This document shows, in pieces, positions 18,634 through 27,015 of a DNA stretch of 39,178 bases. Positions within the stretch are counted from its first letter, which is position 1, and every line of letters starts with the position of its first letter. Source of the stretch: Alcaligenaceae bacterium (GTDB taxonomy: Bacteria; Pseudomonadota; Gammaproteobacteria; Burkholderiales; Burkholderiaceae_B); NCBI GenBank assembly GCA_029267315.1, contig JAJUJD010000009.1:1-39178 (forward strand), read 5' to 3'. A program made the position numbers and the translations under genes. The notes beneath the pieces were generated by a model. That model had not been told where the DNA came from. It made no database searches and was given only the letters and a program-made list of their open reading frames with translations.

Positions 18634-18655
18634 TCCACCCTCCTCCTTTGGTGGA
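18634..18655 (+). other. Hairpin exposing a perfect anti-Shine-Dalgarno loop
   Basis: A 6 bp stem TCCACC (18634-18639)/GGTGGA (18650-18655) presents the ten-base loop CTCCTCCTTT. The loop contains CCTCCTTT, identical to the 3' end of bacterial 16S rRNA, so it could pair with purine-rich ribosome binding sites. C/U-rich loops of this kind are known from some regulatory sRNAs, such as the CuckooR family in Rhizobiales. Confidence 0.6.
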
Positions 18656-18659
18656 TTTT

Positions 18660-18692
18660 GCCCGAGATCTTTTGATCTCGGGCTTTTTTTTT
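18660..18692 (+). terminator. Strong intrinsic terminator
   Basis: GCCCGAGATC (18660-18669) pairs perfectly with GATCTCGGGC (18674-18683) across a TTTT loop and is followed by nine T (18684-18692). This is the strongest terminator in the window. It would end the candidate sRNA, coq7 read-through, or both. Confidence 0.95.
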
Positions 18693-18888
18693 GGATTTTT
18701 CGAAGGCGTGGGTGATGAGGGCAGGCGCTCTCCATTCACTCGAACAATTGCTTCGCAGAATTTCGGCGTTCAGAAGAACTACACCAAACGGACGATCGGC
18801 GCAGCGCCTTGATTCAGGCTATATTTTTGTTGCATTTGTTTCTTGGTCCTGAGCGTAGCGGTTACAAAAACATCCGATAATTAAGTTC

Positions 18889-18954
18889 GCGCTGAACAGT
18901 CGCCCATGCAATAGGCATGTGCCTTGCACACTGGGTGCCTCGTTCAGCGCTTTT
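18889..18954 (+). promoter_or_regulatory. Long terminator-like hairpin just before the first glycan gene
   Basis: GCGCTGAAC (18889-18897) and GTTCAGCGC (18942-18950) form a perfect 9 bp stem followed by TTTT (18951-18954). The 44-base interior has its own small stem AGGC/GCCT. The stretch 18693-18985 otherwise shows no gene. The preferred GTG start at 18986 lies 31 bases after the T run, so the structure may attenuate the operon. Confidence 0.5.
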
Positions 18955-18985
18955 CACACTCATCATCTCTCTGAACGGGGAATTT

Positions 18986-20140
18986 GTGACTACGCCTCAT
19001 TTCTGGGGTTCGTTAACCTGGCTCTACATCTGTATTGTGGCCTTCATGGTCGGGGGACTCATCGTCGCCTCGGAGCGCTGGCATGGCGTTTTTACGGGGG
19101 ATTCCGATCTCAAGAAACCGCAAGCCATGCATGTGCGCGCCGCGCCTCGCGTGGGCGGGCTGGCCGTCGTGGCAGGGAGTCTGGCCGGTCTGTTGGTGCT
19201 TGGTCCAAGCAATATGACTCTCACTTGGCTCTGGCCAGTGCTATTCATTGCCGCCATGCCGGTTTTTGTGGCGGGCCTGCTTGAAGATATCACCAAGGAC
19301 GTTGGTTCGGGCAAGCGTCTGCTCGCCGCATTCATCTCAGCCGCCATCGCGTGGTGGTTGCTGGGCGGCGTCTCCCGGGTAGGTCTGGACTGGGCGGACT
19401 GGATCCTGTCGTATTGGCCGGTCTCCCTGGTGTTCACCATGGTGGCCGTGGGCGGATGCACCCATGCACTGAACATTGTGGACGGTATGAACGGTTTGGC
19501 CGGCATGATTGCCACGCTCATGGCCCTGTCCCTATCGCTGGTTGCACTGCAGGTTCAGGATATCCCTATCTTTCTCATTTCTGCAGCCCTGGCCTCGGCC
19601 ACTCTGGGGTTCCTGGTCTGGAATTTCCCCTTCGGTCGCGTCTTCCTCGGCGACGGTGGGGCCTATTTTCTGGGTTTCATGCTTGCCGAACTAGCTGTTC
19701 AGCTGGTGGTGCGCAATCCTAGTGTCTCGCCGTTCTACGCCCTGGCAGTACTGTTCTATCCGGTTTTCGAAACCATGTTCTCCATTTGGCGCAGGCGTTT
19801 TAAACGCGGGGTGCCCGTGGATCAGCCAGATGCCCTGCATCTGCATCAGCTCGTATTCAGGCGGCTGGTACGTGTCACCTTTAGCCGAGATCGGCGGCAT
19901 GCCGTACCGGCCCTGTGCAATGCCATGACCTCACCCTACCTATGGGTGCTGGCGTTGATCGGCCTTGTTCCGGCAACCATTTGGTGGGACAACACCTGGA
20001 TACTCTGTGGCAGCATAGCGGTGTTCTGCTGGGTTTATATCTGGCTGTACTCGAGGCTCGTTTCCTGGCGACGGCCGTCATGGCTGCTGCTGCCGTCGCT
20101 CGGGCGCGATTATCACCGCCGTCACACTGGCAAACATTGA
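18986..20140 (+). CDS. WecA-like polyprenyl-phosphate sugar-1-phosphate transferase (initiating GT)
   Basis: A 384-residue multi-pass membrane enzyme of the MraY/WecA (PNPT) family, which transfers a HexNAc-1-phosphate to undecaprenyl phosphate as the first step of glycan assembly. Conserved features are LLEDITKD (98-105, DDxxD region), NIVDGMNGLAG (163-173), VFLGDGGAYFLGF (219-231) and a cytoplasmic loop with DALHLHQLVFRR. I choose GTG 18986 because GGGGA precedes it by about five bases; ATG 18917 in the same frame has no ribosome site and falls inside the leader hairpin. It has about 10-11 membrane segments. It is the first gene of the polysaccharide operon. Confidence 0.88.
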   Translation: MTTPHFWGSLTWLYICIVAFMVGGLIVASERWHGVFTGDSDLKKPQAMHVRAAPRVGGLAVVAGSLAGLLVLGPSNMTLTWLWPVLFIAAMPVFVAGLLEDITKDVGSGKRLLAAFISAAIAWWLLGGVSRVGLDWADWILSYWPVSLVFTMVAVGGCTHALNIVDGMNGLAGMIATLMALSLSLVALQVQDIPIFLISAALASATLGFLVWNFPFGRVFLGDGGAYFLGFMLAELAVQLVVRNPSVSPFYALAVLFYPVFETMFSIWRRRFKRGVPVDQPDALHLHQLVFRRLVRVTFSRDRRHAVPALCNAMTSPYLWVLALIGLVPATIWWDNTWILCGSIAVFCWVYIWLYSRLVSWRRPSWLLLPSLGRDYHRRHTGKH

Positions 20141-20209
20141 CTGATGCAGTGCAGGCTGCGCAGACGTACGCGTAGCGGCGGCAATTATGGATTACGCAAA
20201 GGGAGAAAA

Positions 20210-21487
20210 ATGTTGCGAATCGAAGACGTGAAACTGGCCGTGGTCGGCCTTGGCTACGTAGGCCTTCCGCTGGCGGTGGAGTTCGGCAAGAAGCGCCCGG
20301 TGCTGGGCTTCGATATCAACAAGCGCCGCATCGAGGAGCTGAAGTCGGGGCATGACCACACCCTTGAGGTGGAAGACGCCGACCTCTCTTCGGCCCAACA
20401 TTTGCGTTACTCGCATGACCCGGAGTCACTGGCAGAGGCCAATGTATTCATTGTGACGGTGCCCACACCCATCGATCAATACAAGCAGCCGGACCTCACG
20501 CCGCTCGTTCGAGCCAGCGAAACCATAGGCCGTGTCTTGAAGCGGGGTGATATTGTCATTTACGAATCGACGGTATACCCGGGCGCTACAGAGGAAGTCT
20601 GCGTCCCCGTATTGGAAAGCGTGTCCGGCCTGCGCTTCAATGAGGACTTCTACGCCGGCTACAGCCCCGAGCGGATCAACCCCGGCGACAAGAACCACCG
20701 CGTGACGAACATCCGGAAGGTCACCTCGGGTTCCACGCCTGAAGTGGCAGACCTTGTGGACAGCCTGTATGCCGACATCATTGTCGCCGGCACCCACAAA
20801 GCGCCTTCCATCCGTGTGGCTGAAGCCGCCAAGGTCATAGAGAATACTCAGCGGGACGTCAATATCGCCCTGATCAACGAGTTGGCCCTCATTTTCAATC
20901 GTCTGGGCATTGACACCCAGGCAGTACTGGAAGCTGCAGGGACAAAATGGAATTTTCTGCCATTCAGGCCGGGACTGGTGGGCGGGCATTGCATTGGCGT
21001 TGACCCTTATTACCTGACGCACAAGGCGCAAAGCATCGGCTATCACCCCGAAATCATCCTTGCGGGGAGGCGTCTCAACGACGCCATGGGAGGCTACGTT
21101 GTTTCGCAACTGATCAAGGCCATGACCAAGCGCCGAATCCAGGTTCAAGGCTCCCGTGTACTGGTGATGGGTCTGACTTTCAAGGAAAACTGTCCCGATC
21201 TGCGCAACACTCGGGTCGTTGATATTGTCAGAGAGCTGGCCGAATACAACATTGATGTCGACGTCTACGACCCCTGGGTGGATGCCGAAGAGGCTATGCA
21301 GGAATACGGCATCACACCGGTATCGGAACCCGCGCAAGGTGCATACGACGGAATTATTCTTGCCGTGGCCCACACTGAGTTCTGCGACATGGGTGCGAGT
21401 CGCATACGGGCGCTGGGCAAGCCCGAACATGTTTTATACGACCTGAAGTACGTGCTGACGGCCGATGAGGCCGACCTGCGCCTGTGA
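20210..21487 (+). CDS. tviB: TviB/WbpO-type UDP-N-acetylhexosamine 6-dehydrogenase
   Basis: A 425-residue nucleotide-sugar dehydrogenase that oxidises UDP-GlcNAc or UDP-GalNAc at C6 to the uronic acid with two NAD+. The start ATG 20210 has AAAGGGAG eight bases upstream and matches the TviB N-terminus; the frame is open from 20144 without a ribosome site. Motifs are [16 protein letters not shown] (11-26), [17 protein letters not shown] (83-99), [27 protein letters not shown], and the catalytic cysteine C261 in [15 protein letters not shown]. The sequence reads very close to Salmonella TviB from memory, making this specificity more likely than UDP-glucose dehydrogenase. The tviC start overlaps its stop. 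Confidence 0.92.
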   Translation: MLRIEDVKLAVVGLGYVGLPLAVEFGKKRPVLGFDINKRRIEELKSGHDHTLEVEDADLSSAQHLRYSHDPESLAEANVFIVTVPTPIDQYKQPDLTPLVRASETIGRVLKRGDIVIYESTVYPGATEEVCVPVLESVSGLRFNEDFYAGYSPERINPGDKNHRVTNIRKVTSGSTPEVADLVDSLYADIIVAGTHKAPSIRVAEAAKVIENTQRDVNIALINELALIFNRLGIDTQAVLEAAGTKWNFLPFRPGLVGGHCIGVDPYYLTHKAQSIGYHPEIILAGRRLNDAMGGYVVSQLIKAMTKRRIQVQGSRVLVMGLTFKENCPDLRNTRVVDIVRELAEYNIDVDVYDPWVDAEEAMQEYGITPVSEPAQGAYDGIILAVAHTEFCDMGASRIRALGKPEHVLYDLKYVLTADEADLRL

Positions 21488-22554
21488 GCATTCAAGAAAT
21501 GAGTTCGAACATGACGACAAATCCAAGCGCCGCAACGGCCTTTCATGAAGCCATGGCAGCCTTGCAGGCGCAACCGCGACGCTGGCTGGTGACCGGCTGC
21601 GCCGGTTTCATCGGCTCCAATCTCGTGGAGGCCTTGCTGAGTGCTGGGCAGGAAGTGGTCGGCCTGGATAACTTTGCCACTGGATACCAGCACAATCTGG
21701 ATGAAGTGGCTGAGAAAGTAGGCCCGGACGCCTGGAAGCGCTTCCGTTTCATAGAAGGGGACATCCGCAATCAGGAAGTTTGTCACGGGGCTGCCGAAGG
21801 TGTGCACCATGTTCTGCATCAGGCTGCACTGGGCTCCGTGCCCCGCTCTCTGGAAGATCCGGTGACTACCGACGAAGTGAACATAGGTGGCTTCCTCAGG
21901 ATGCTGGTCGCGGCCCGCGACGCGGGGGTGCGTTCCTTTGTGTATGCCGCATCAAGCTCCACCTATGGCGATCATCCAGGTTTGCCAAAGGTGGAAGAGG
22001 CCATCGGAAGGCCCCTCTCGCCGTATGCCGTCACCAAGTATGTGAACGAGCTGTACGCCGACGTATTCGCTCGCGCGTATGGCACGCCCACAGTGGGGCT
22101 GCGCTATTTCAACGTATTCGGCCGCAGGCAAGACCCCGATGGCGCTTACGCGGCCGTGATTCCGCGCTGGATAGCCGCCATGATTCGTAACGAAGAAGTG
22201 ATCATCAATGGCGACGGCGAAACCAGCCGGGACTTCTGCTATATCGATAACGTCGTCCAGGCCAATATTCTTGCCGCACTGGCGAATGAAGAGGGCATGA
22301 ACCAGGTGTACAACGTGGCTTATGGTGGCCGCACGACGCTCAACCAGCTGTTCGCGTATCTGGCAGAGAACCTGCGTGCGCTGGGTATTGAGTACGACCG
22401 CCCGCCGCGGCATGGTGAATTCCGGCAGGGTGACGTTCGCCATTCCCAGGCGGATATCGGCAAAGCGGGCCGGCTGTTGGGCTACGCGCCGCAGTACGAC
22501 ATCAATGCTGGTCTGAAGGCCGCCATGCCCTGGTACGCCGCCTTTCTGAGCTGA
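21484..22554 (+). CDS. tviC: TviC/WbpP-type UDP-GlcNAc(A) C4-epimerase
   Basis: A 356-residue extended SDR epimerase interconverting UDP-GlcNAc(A) and UDP-GalNAc(A). The NAD-binding motif [10 protein letters not shown] (37-46), [16 protein letters not shown] (112-122), [15 protein letters not shown] (155-169) and catalytic Y181-x-x-x-K185 ([12 protein letters not shown]) are all present. [14 protein letters not shown] and [13 protein letters not shown] match the WbpP/TviC branch closely. GTG 21484 overlaps tviB by four bases; ATG 21502 or 21511 are possible alternatives, since the first 25 residues are not conserved. With TviB it would supply UDP-GalNAcA. Confidence 0.92.
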   Translation: MSIQEMSSNMTTNPSAATAFHEAMAALQAQPRRWLVTGCAGFIGSNLVEALLSAGQEVVGLDNFATGYQHNLDEVAEKVGPDAWKRFRFIEGDIRNQEVCHGAAEGVHHVLHQAALGSVPRSLEDPVTTDEVNIGGFLRMLVAARDAGVRSFVYAASSSTYGDHPGLPKVEEAIGRPLSPYAVTKYVNELYADVFARAYGTPTVGLRYFNVFGRRQDPDGAYAAVIPRWIAAMIRNEEVIINGDGETSRDFCYIDNVVQANILAALANEEGMNQVYNVAYGGRTTLNQLFAYLAENLRALGIEYDRPPRHGEFRQGDVRHSQADIGKAGRLLGYAPQYDINAGLKAAMPWYAAFLS

Positions 22555-22570
22555 TCACGGGCCGCGGCAG

Positions 22571-23917
22571 GTGAAGTTCCTTAAATCCCGATATTCGGGG
22601 CTGCATTCCGATCATCGCCGCATCTTTTCCGGAGCATTCCGCGTGGCCGTCTTTCTCCTGCTGGGGAAGGCGGCCGGTGCGCTCAAGGAAATGGCCGTCG
22701 CGTACCGCTATGGGGTGAGCGAGGTCGTCGACGCCTACCAGTTCACCATGACGCTGGCCAACTGGCTGCCCATTACCATTGTGGGCGCCCTGTCGGTCGT
22801 ATTGATCCCCGTTCTGGTTCGCTCTCGCGATGATGATGCCGCCCTGCGGCGCCGTTTTCTGGCGGAATTACATGGCTGGGTGCTGACGCTCGGCCTACTT
22901 CTGGCGGCGCTAACCTACGTTGCCTGGCCATGGGTGCTGGATTTCGCCGGCGCAGGGCTGGACTCTGAAACGCGGCGCATGAGCTCGCAGCTCACGCTGG
23001 CGTTCGCGCCTGCCGCCCTATTTACCCTGCTGACCGGGCTCAGTGCAGCTCGTCTGCGTGCGCGCGAACGCTACATCAATACTTTGATGGACAGCGTGCC
23101 CGCAGTGGTGATCCTGGTCTGGGTCATGCTGGCTTTCACAGCGCCGGATGTGGGCCCGCTGCTGTGGGGGACATTGATCGGCTATTTCGTCCAGTCGATC
23201 TGGTTATTGCACTTGGCGGCCCGGGCAGATGGCCGGGTCGGTGCACCGCGGCTGGGATTCAGTTCCGAGCACTGGCCGGAGCTGGTCAAGGCGGCAGGGG
23301 TCATGTTGGTGGGACAGGTGGCCATGAGCTTCGTCGGCCCAATCGACCAGTACACTGCGGCGAATCTGGGCGCCAATGCCAATGCGACACTGGGCTACGC
23401 AAGTCGTCTCCTTTCCTTGTTGCTGGGCCTGGGCGCCGCATCGGTGGGCCGTGCGGCCCTGCCCGTGCTGGCCGACGTGCAGCGACGCGGCGATGCGGAA
23501 CGCGCACGCAAGATCGCGCTTAAGTGGTCCATGCTTATGGGGGTGGGCGGTGCACTGGTCACCCTGGTGGGCTGGTGGCTGGCACCGTGGATGGTAAGCC
23601 TGTTGTTCGAACGCGGAGCCTTCATGGCCGAGGATACTCAAACCGTGGCGCAGGTTCTTCGCTGGGGCCTGCTACAGATGCCTTTCTATTTTGGTGTGCT
23701 GGTGCTGGTGCAGTTGTTGGCCAGCCAGAACCGCTATCGCATCATGGCAGGAATTGCCGTGGCCAATTTCTTGCTCAAGGCGGGGCTCAATCTCGTACTG
23801 GCCCCCGTAATGGGCGTACATGGCATCATGTTGGCAACCAGCCTGATGTACGCGCTGTCTTATGCCTGCTACACGGCCGTGGCTTTACGGCGGCCGGCTG
23901 TGTCAGTCACTTCATGA
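22571..23917 (+). CDS. MurJ/MviN-family lipid-linked oligosaccharide flippase (Wzx role)
   Basis: A 448-residue integral membrane protein with about 12-14 hydrophobic segments. The start of the core (GKAAGALKEMAVAYRYGVSEVVDAYQFTM) resembles MurJ/MviN of the MOP exporter superfamily. It is shorter than canonical MurJ (about 510) and sits inside a glycan operon, so it more probably flips the undecaprenyl-linked polysaccharide unit than lipid II (inference). The start GTG 22571 has no good ribosome site, so a slightly different start is possible. Its stop overlaps the next gene in the sequence ATGATG. Confidence 0.83.
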   Translation: MKFLKSRYSGLHSDHRRIFSGAFRVAVFLLLGKAAGALKEMAVAYRYGVSEVVDAYQFTMTLANWLPITIVGALSVVLIPVLVRSRDDDAALRRRFLAELHGWVLTLGLLLAALTYVAWPWVLDFAGAGLDSETRRMSSQLTLAFAPAALFTLLTGLSAARLRARERYINTLMDSVPAVVILVWVMLAFTAPDVGPLLWGTLIGYFVQSIWLLHLAARADGRVGAPRLGFSSEHWPELVKAAGVMLVGQVAMSFVGPIDQYTAANLGANANATLGYASRLLSLLLGLGAASVGRAALPVLADVQRRGDAERARKIALKWSMLMGVGGALVTLVGWWLAPWMVSLLFERGAFMAEDTQTVAQVLRWGLLQMPFYFGVLVLVQLLASQNRYRIMAGIAVANFLLKAGLNLVLAPVMGVHGIMLATSLMYALSYACYTAVALRRPAVSVTS

Positions 23918-25059
23918 TGTTTTCAGGTGAAAAGTTGAATTACCCGGTTGAACAAGCGCATTTAATGATCGTGATCCATTCCCTTGGTGGAGGAGGGGCT
24001 GAGCGTGTGGCGGTGGACATGTGCGACTACTGGTTGGCTCAGGGTTGCCGAGTCACCCTGGTTACGCAAAGCGGCCCGGACACTGACGCGTACACCGTTC
24101 CGGAGGGGGTGGACCGACGGGTGCTTGGCCTGGCCGGTGAGAGCAGTGGAAAGATTGGCGCGGCGTTAGTCAACCTGCGCCGCATTCTCAGACTGCGCAG
24201 GCTGATACGCAAGCTGCGGCCGCAAGTGGTGCTGGGAATGATGACGACTTCTTCCGTTCTGGCGATAGCAGCGGGCCGACGCCTGCGCTGCCGGGTCATT
24301 GCCACGGAACACACGCATCCTCCTTCCCAGGAACTCCCCGCCATCTGGCAGAAGATGCGGCGCTGGGCTTACCCTCAGGCCCATAGCGTGGTGGCCTTGA
24401 CGGCCGGTACGGCGGACTGGCTGGAGGAAAATGTGCCCGGCTCCAAGGTATGTGTCATTCCTAATGCCGTGCGCTGGCCGCTGGAAACGGGTGAGCCGCA
24501 GGTGCCACCGCCTGTGCGGGAAGGACGCCGCCGACTGCTGGCGGTCGGACGCCTGCATGAACACAAGGGCTTTGACGTCTTGCTGCGGGCCTTCCAGCAG
24601 ATCGCACATATTTTTCCGAACTGGGATCTGGTCATTCTGGGGGAAGGGGAGCTTCGCCCGGCTTTGGAACAACAGGTAGCCGAGCTCAAACTTCAAGATA
24701 GAGTCAGCCTACCTGGTCGCGTTGGTAATTTGGGTGACTGGTACGGTGATTCGGACCTCTACGTGTTGAGTTCACGCGTTGAAGGCTTGTCCAACACGCT
24801 GATCGAAGCCATGGCTAGCGGTTTGCCTGTCATCGCCTTTGACTGCGATACGGGGCCGCGCGAGATCATTCGTCATGACATTGACGGTGTACTGGTTACG
24901 CCGGTTGAGGACGACGAAGCGTTGGCGGCTCATCTGGCCGATCTCATGGCACATCCCGTGCGCAGGGAACGGCTGGCGCGGCGCGCTATCGACGCACGCG
25001 ATCGCTTCAGCACGGCGCGTATCATGGCGATGTGGAATCAATTGTTCGGCTTTCGTTGA
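23914..25059 (+). CDS. GT4-family glycosyltransferase
   Basis: A 381-residue retaining GT-B glycosyltransferase. The N-terminal motif HSLGGGGAERVAVDM is typical of GT4 enzymes. The C-terminal nucleotide-sugar domain starts near LLAVGRLHEHKGFDVLL and has the EX7E region SSRVEGLSNTLIEAMASGLP followed by DCDTGPREI. The start is uncertain: ATG 23914/23917 overlaps the flippase stop, while TTG 23935 has the better ribosome site (AGGTGA); coupling favours 23914. Donor and acceptor sugars cannot be named. It is a paralogue of the GT4 gene at 27012, sharing the GPREI segment. Confidence 0.87.
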   Translation: MMFSGEKLNYPVEQAHLMIVIHSLGGGGAERVAVDMCDYWLAQGCRVTLVTQSGPDTDAYTVPEGVDRRVLGLAGESSGKIGAALVNLRRILRLRRLIRKLRPQVVLGMMTTSSVLAIAAGRRLRCRVIATEHTHPPSQELPAIWQKMRRWAYPQAHSVVALTAGTADWLEENVPGSKVCVIPNAVRWPLETGEPQVPPPVREGRRRLLAVGRLHEHKGFDVLLRAFQQIAHIFPNWDLVILGEGELRPALEQQVAELKLQDRVSLPGRVGNLGDWYGDSDLYVLSSRVEGLSNTLIEAMASGLPVIAFDCDTGPREIIRHDIDGVLVTPVEDDEALAAHLADLMAHPVRRERLARRAIDARDRFSTARIMAMWNQLFGFR

Positions 25060-25092
25060 AAACGGACGTCCGGCTGAGGGAGGCATTCAGCT

Positions 25093-27015
25093 ATGTGTGG
25101 GCTCGTCGGAATTTGGGGATCTTTGCATCACAAGCGCGAGCTGCTTGAAACGGCCTGCTCGGCTATTGCGCATCGCGGGCCGGATGCCCGGGGTTATTGG
25201 GAAGACGAGCAGGCTGGGCTTGCCCTGGGCCATGTGAGGCTTGCCGTGATCGACGTCAGTGCGGCAGGCAGTCAGCCCATGACTTCTGCCTGCGGGCGCT
25301 TCGTGCTGGTGCTCAATGGGGAAATCTACAACCATCTTGACCTGCGCGATGCGCTTGAGGCAGAAGGCCGGGCACCGTCCTGGCGCGGGCATTCCGACAC
25401 CGAGACCTTGCTTGCCTGCTTTGCCGCCTGGGGGGTGGAACGCACGCTGGATGCAAGCATCGGCATGTTTGCCATCGCGCTCTGGGACCGTGAAGACGGC
25501 ACGCTCAGCCTGATGCGTGACCGGATGGGCGAGAAGCCCCTGTACGCGGGCTTCATCGGCAAGAACTTTGTGTTTGCCTCTGAGCTCAAGGCGCTGGAAA
25601 GGATACCGGGCCTTGATACACGCCCCGACCCGCGCGCGCTCTCGTTGTTGCTACGGCATAACTATATTCCCGCGCCGTGGTCCATCTACCCTCAAATTAC
25701 CAAGGTGTCGCCAGGGTGCTGGCTGCAGTTGCGGGACAACCAACGGCGCCTGGGCGAGATGCCCGTACAGCGCTCTTATTGGTCTGCCAATGCCAGAGAG
25801 CAGCAGCCTGAAGCCGTTGGCGAAGCCTACGCCAGTGCGGAACTAGCCGTAGATGCGCTTGAGGTGGTGCTGGGTGCAGCAGTGCGACGGCAGATGATCG
25901 CCGATGTCCCGCTGGGGGCCTTCCTATCCGGAGGCGTGGACTCTTCACTCGTGGTTGCGCTCATGCAGAAGCATAGCCAGAGGCCGGTAAAGACGTTTTC
26001 CATTGGCTTCGAAGACGAACGCTATAACGAAGCACCGTACGCTGCGGCCGTGGCGCGCCACTTGGGCACGGACCACTCCGAACATACTGTCAGTGACCGC
26101 GATGCCCTGAACGCTGTGCCCATGCTGGCACATGTTTACGACGAACCGTTTGCAGACTCCTCGCAGATTCCTACCATGCTCGTTACGCGCATGGCACGGT
26201 CTCATGTGACGGTCGCGTTGTCGGGCGATGGGGGAGACGAGCTGTTCGGCGGGTACTCGCGCTACTTCCGTACGGCGCAATGGTGGAAACGCCGAGAACA
26301 ATTGCCGGTCTGGATGCGCAAACCGGCTGCCGCCTCCCTCCATGGTGTGGCAGGCATGCTTCCACAAAGCCGCCGGCGCGACCATCTGCAGAAACTGGCA
26401 ACCCTGTTGGGCGCGCCTCACGCAGGCCTGTTCTATCGCGAGTTTTTGACATACTGGCGTGACCCCGCCGAAGTGCTTGTCAACCCGCATTTGCCGCTTA
26501 CCGTCTTTGACGAAGCACCAGAGACCGATCTTTTCGAAACCATGATGCGGCTGGACGTCAACACCTACTTGCCTGACGACATTCTGGTGAAGGTGGATCG
26601 CGCCGCCATGGCAGTGAGTCTGGAAACCCGCGTTCCCATGTTGGATCACCACGTGCACGACTTTGCGCGTGCCTTGCCCCCCGAATATCTGGTACGCGAC
26701 GGCCAGGGGAAATGGCTGCCTAGGCAGCTGCTGTACCGTTATGTGCCGTCAGAACTTATCGAGCGACCCAAGAAAGGTTTCTCCGTGCCTCTGGCTCAGT
26801 GGTTGCGCGGGCCACTGCGAGATTGGGCAGAGGCACTGCTTGACGCCAGTCGTCTCCATCAAGATGGCGTGTTTCTTGCTGAAGCCGTGCGCCTCAAATG
26901 GCAGGAGCATCTGGCTGGCCGCTATGACTGGAGCAAGCACTTGTGGAGCATATTAATGTTCCAGGCATGGCTGGATGCGCGGAAGTCCAATACTGGGAGC
27001 CAACCACTAGCATGA
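25093..27015 (+). CDS. AsnB-like glutamine-dependent amidotransferase (WbpS-like) of the glycan locus
   Basis: A 640-residue asparagine synthetase B-family protein. The class II glutaminase nucleophile is C2 (MCGLVGIWG), with NGEIYN (75-80), SDTETLL (101-107) and RDRMGEKPLY (142-151). The ATP-pyrophosphatase P-loop SGGVDSS lies at 279-285 and the later motif GDGGDELFGGYSRYF is intact, so both half-reactions look active. A GGGAGG site precedes ATG 25093 by ten bases. Free asparagine synthesis would be odd here. Beside TviB/TviC it more likely converts a uronic acid carboxyl to an amide, as proposed for WbpS in Pseudomonas aeruginosa O-antigen (GalNAcA to GalNAcAN). This role is inferred. Confidence 0.9.
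   Translation: MCGLVGIWGSLHHKRELLETACSAIAHRGPDARGYWEDEQAGLALGHVRLAVIDVSAAGSQPMTSACGRFVLVLNGEIYNHLDLRDALEAEGRAPSWRGHSDTETLLACFAAWGVERTLDASIGMFAIALWDREDGTLSLMRDRMGEKPLYAGFIGKNFVFASELKALERIPGLDTRPDPRALSLLLRHNYIPAPWSIYPQITKVSPGCWLQLRDNQRRLGEMPVQRSYWSANAREQQPEAVGEAYASAELAVDALEVVLGAAVRRQMIADVPLGAFLSGGVDSSLVVALMQKHSQRPVKTFSIGFEDERYNEAPYAAAVARHLGTDHSEHTVSDRDALNAVPMLAHVYDEPFADSSQIPTMLVTRMARSHVTVALSGDGGDELFGGYSRYFRTAQWWKRREQLPVWMRKPAAASLHGVAGMLPQSRRRDHLQKLATLLGAPHAGLFYREFLTYWRDPAEVLVNPHLPLTVFDEAPETDLFETMMRLDVNTYLPDDILVKVDRAAMAVSLETRVPMLDHHVHDFARALPPEYLVRDGQGKWLPRQLLYRYVPSELIERPKKGFSVPLAQWLRGPLRDWAEALLDASRLHQDGVFLAEAVRLKWQEHLAGRYDWSKHLWSILMFQAWLDARKSNTGSQPLA

Larger units (their letters stand above)
18548..18692 (+). 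ncRNA. Candidate structured small RNA or attenuated leader
   Basis: The predicted transcript has, in order: hairpin CGTGA/TCACG (18562-18566, 18579-18583); hairpin GAGCA/TGCTC (18591-18595, 18600-18604); hairpin TCCACC/GGTGGA (18634-18639, 18650-18655) with a CTCCTCCTTT loop; and a 10 bp terminator stem with nine T. It has no convincing open reading frame. I do not recognise a known RNA family (it is not 6S, tmRNA, RNase P or SRP RNA by their landmarks). Its position directly before the polysaccharide operon allows two readings: an independent sRNA, or a 5' leader whose terminator must be overcome for operon expression. Confidence 0.5.

Noticed and set aside
18548-18692. 6S RNA, tmRNA or RNase P RNA in the leader
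   Set aside because: None of their landmark sequences or long closing helices are present.
18409-18735. 108-codon minus-strand open frame in the leader region
   Set aside because: It runs through several hairpins and the terminator, has no ribosome site and has an unusual composition. I treat the region as non-coding.
18917-18985. ATG 18917 as the start of the WecA-like gene
   Set aside because: It lacks a ribosome site and lies in the interior of a 9 bp stem; GTG 18986 has GGGGA at good spacing. The upstream start remains possible.
20426-21430. 334-codon open frame antisense to tviB
   Set aside because: The plus-strand dehydrogenase is unambiguous, so the antisense frame is compositional.
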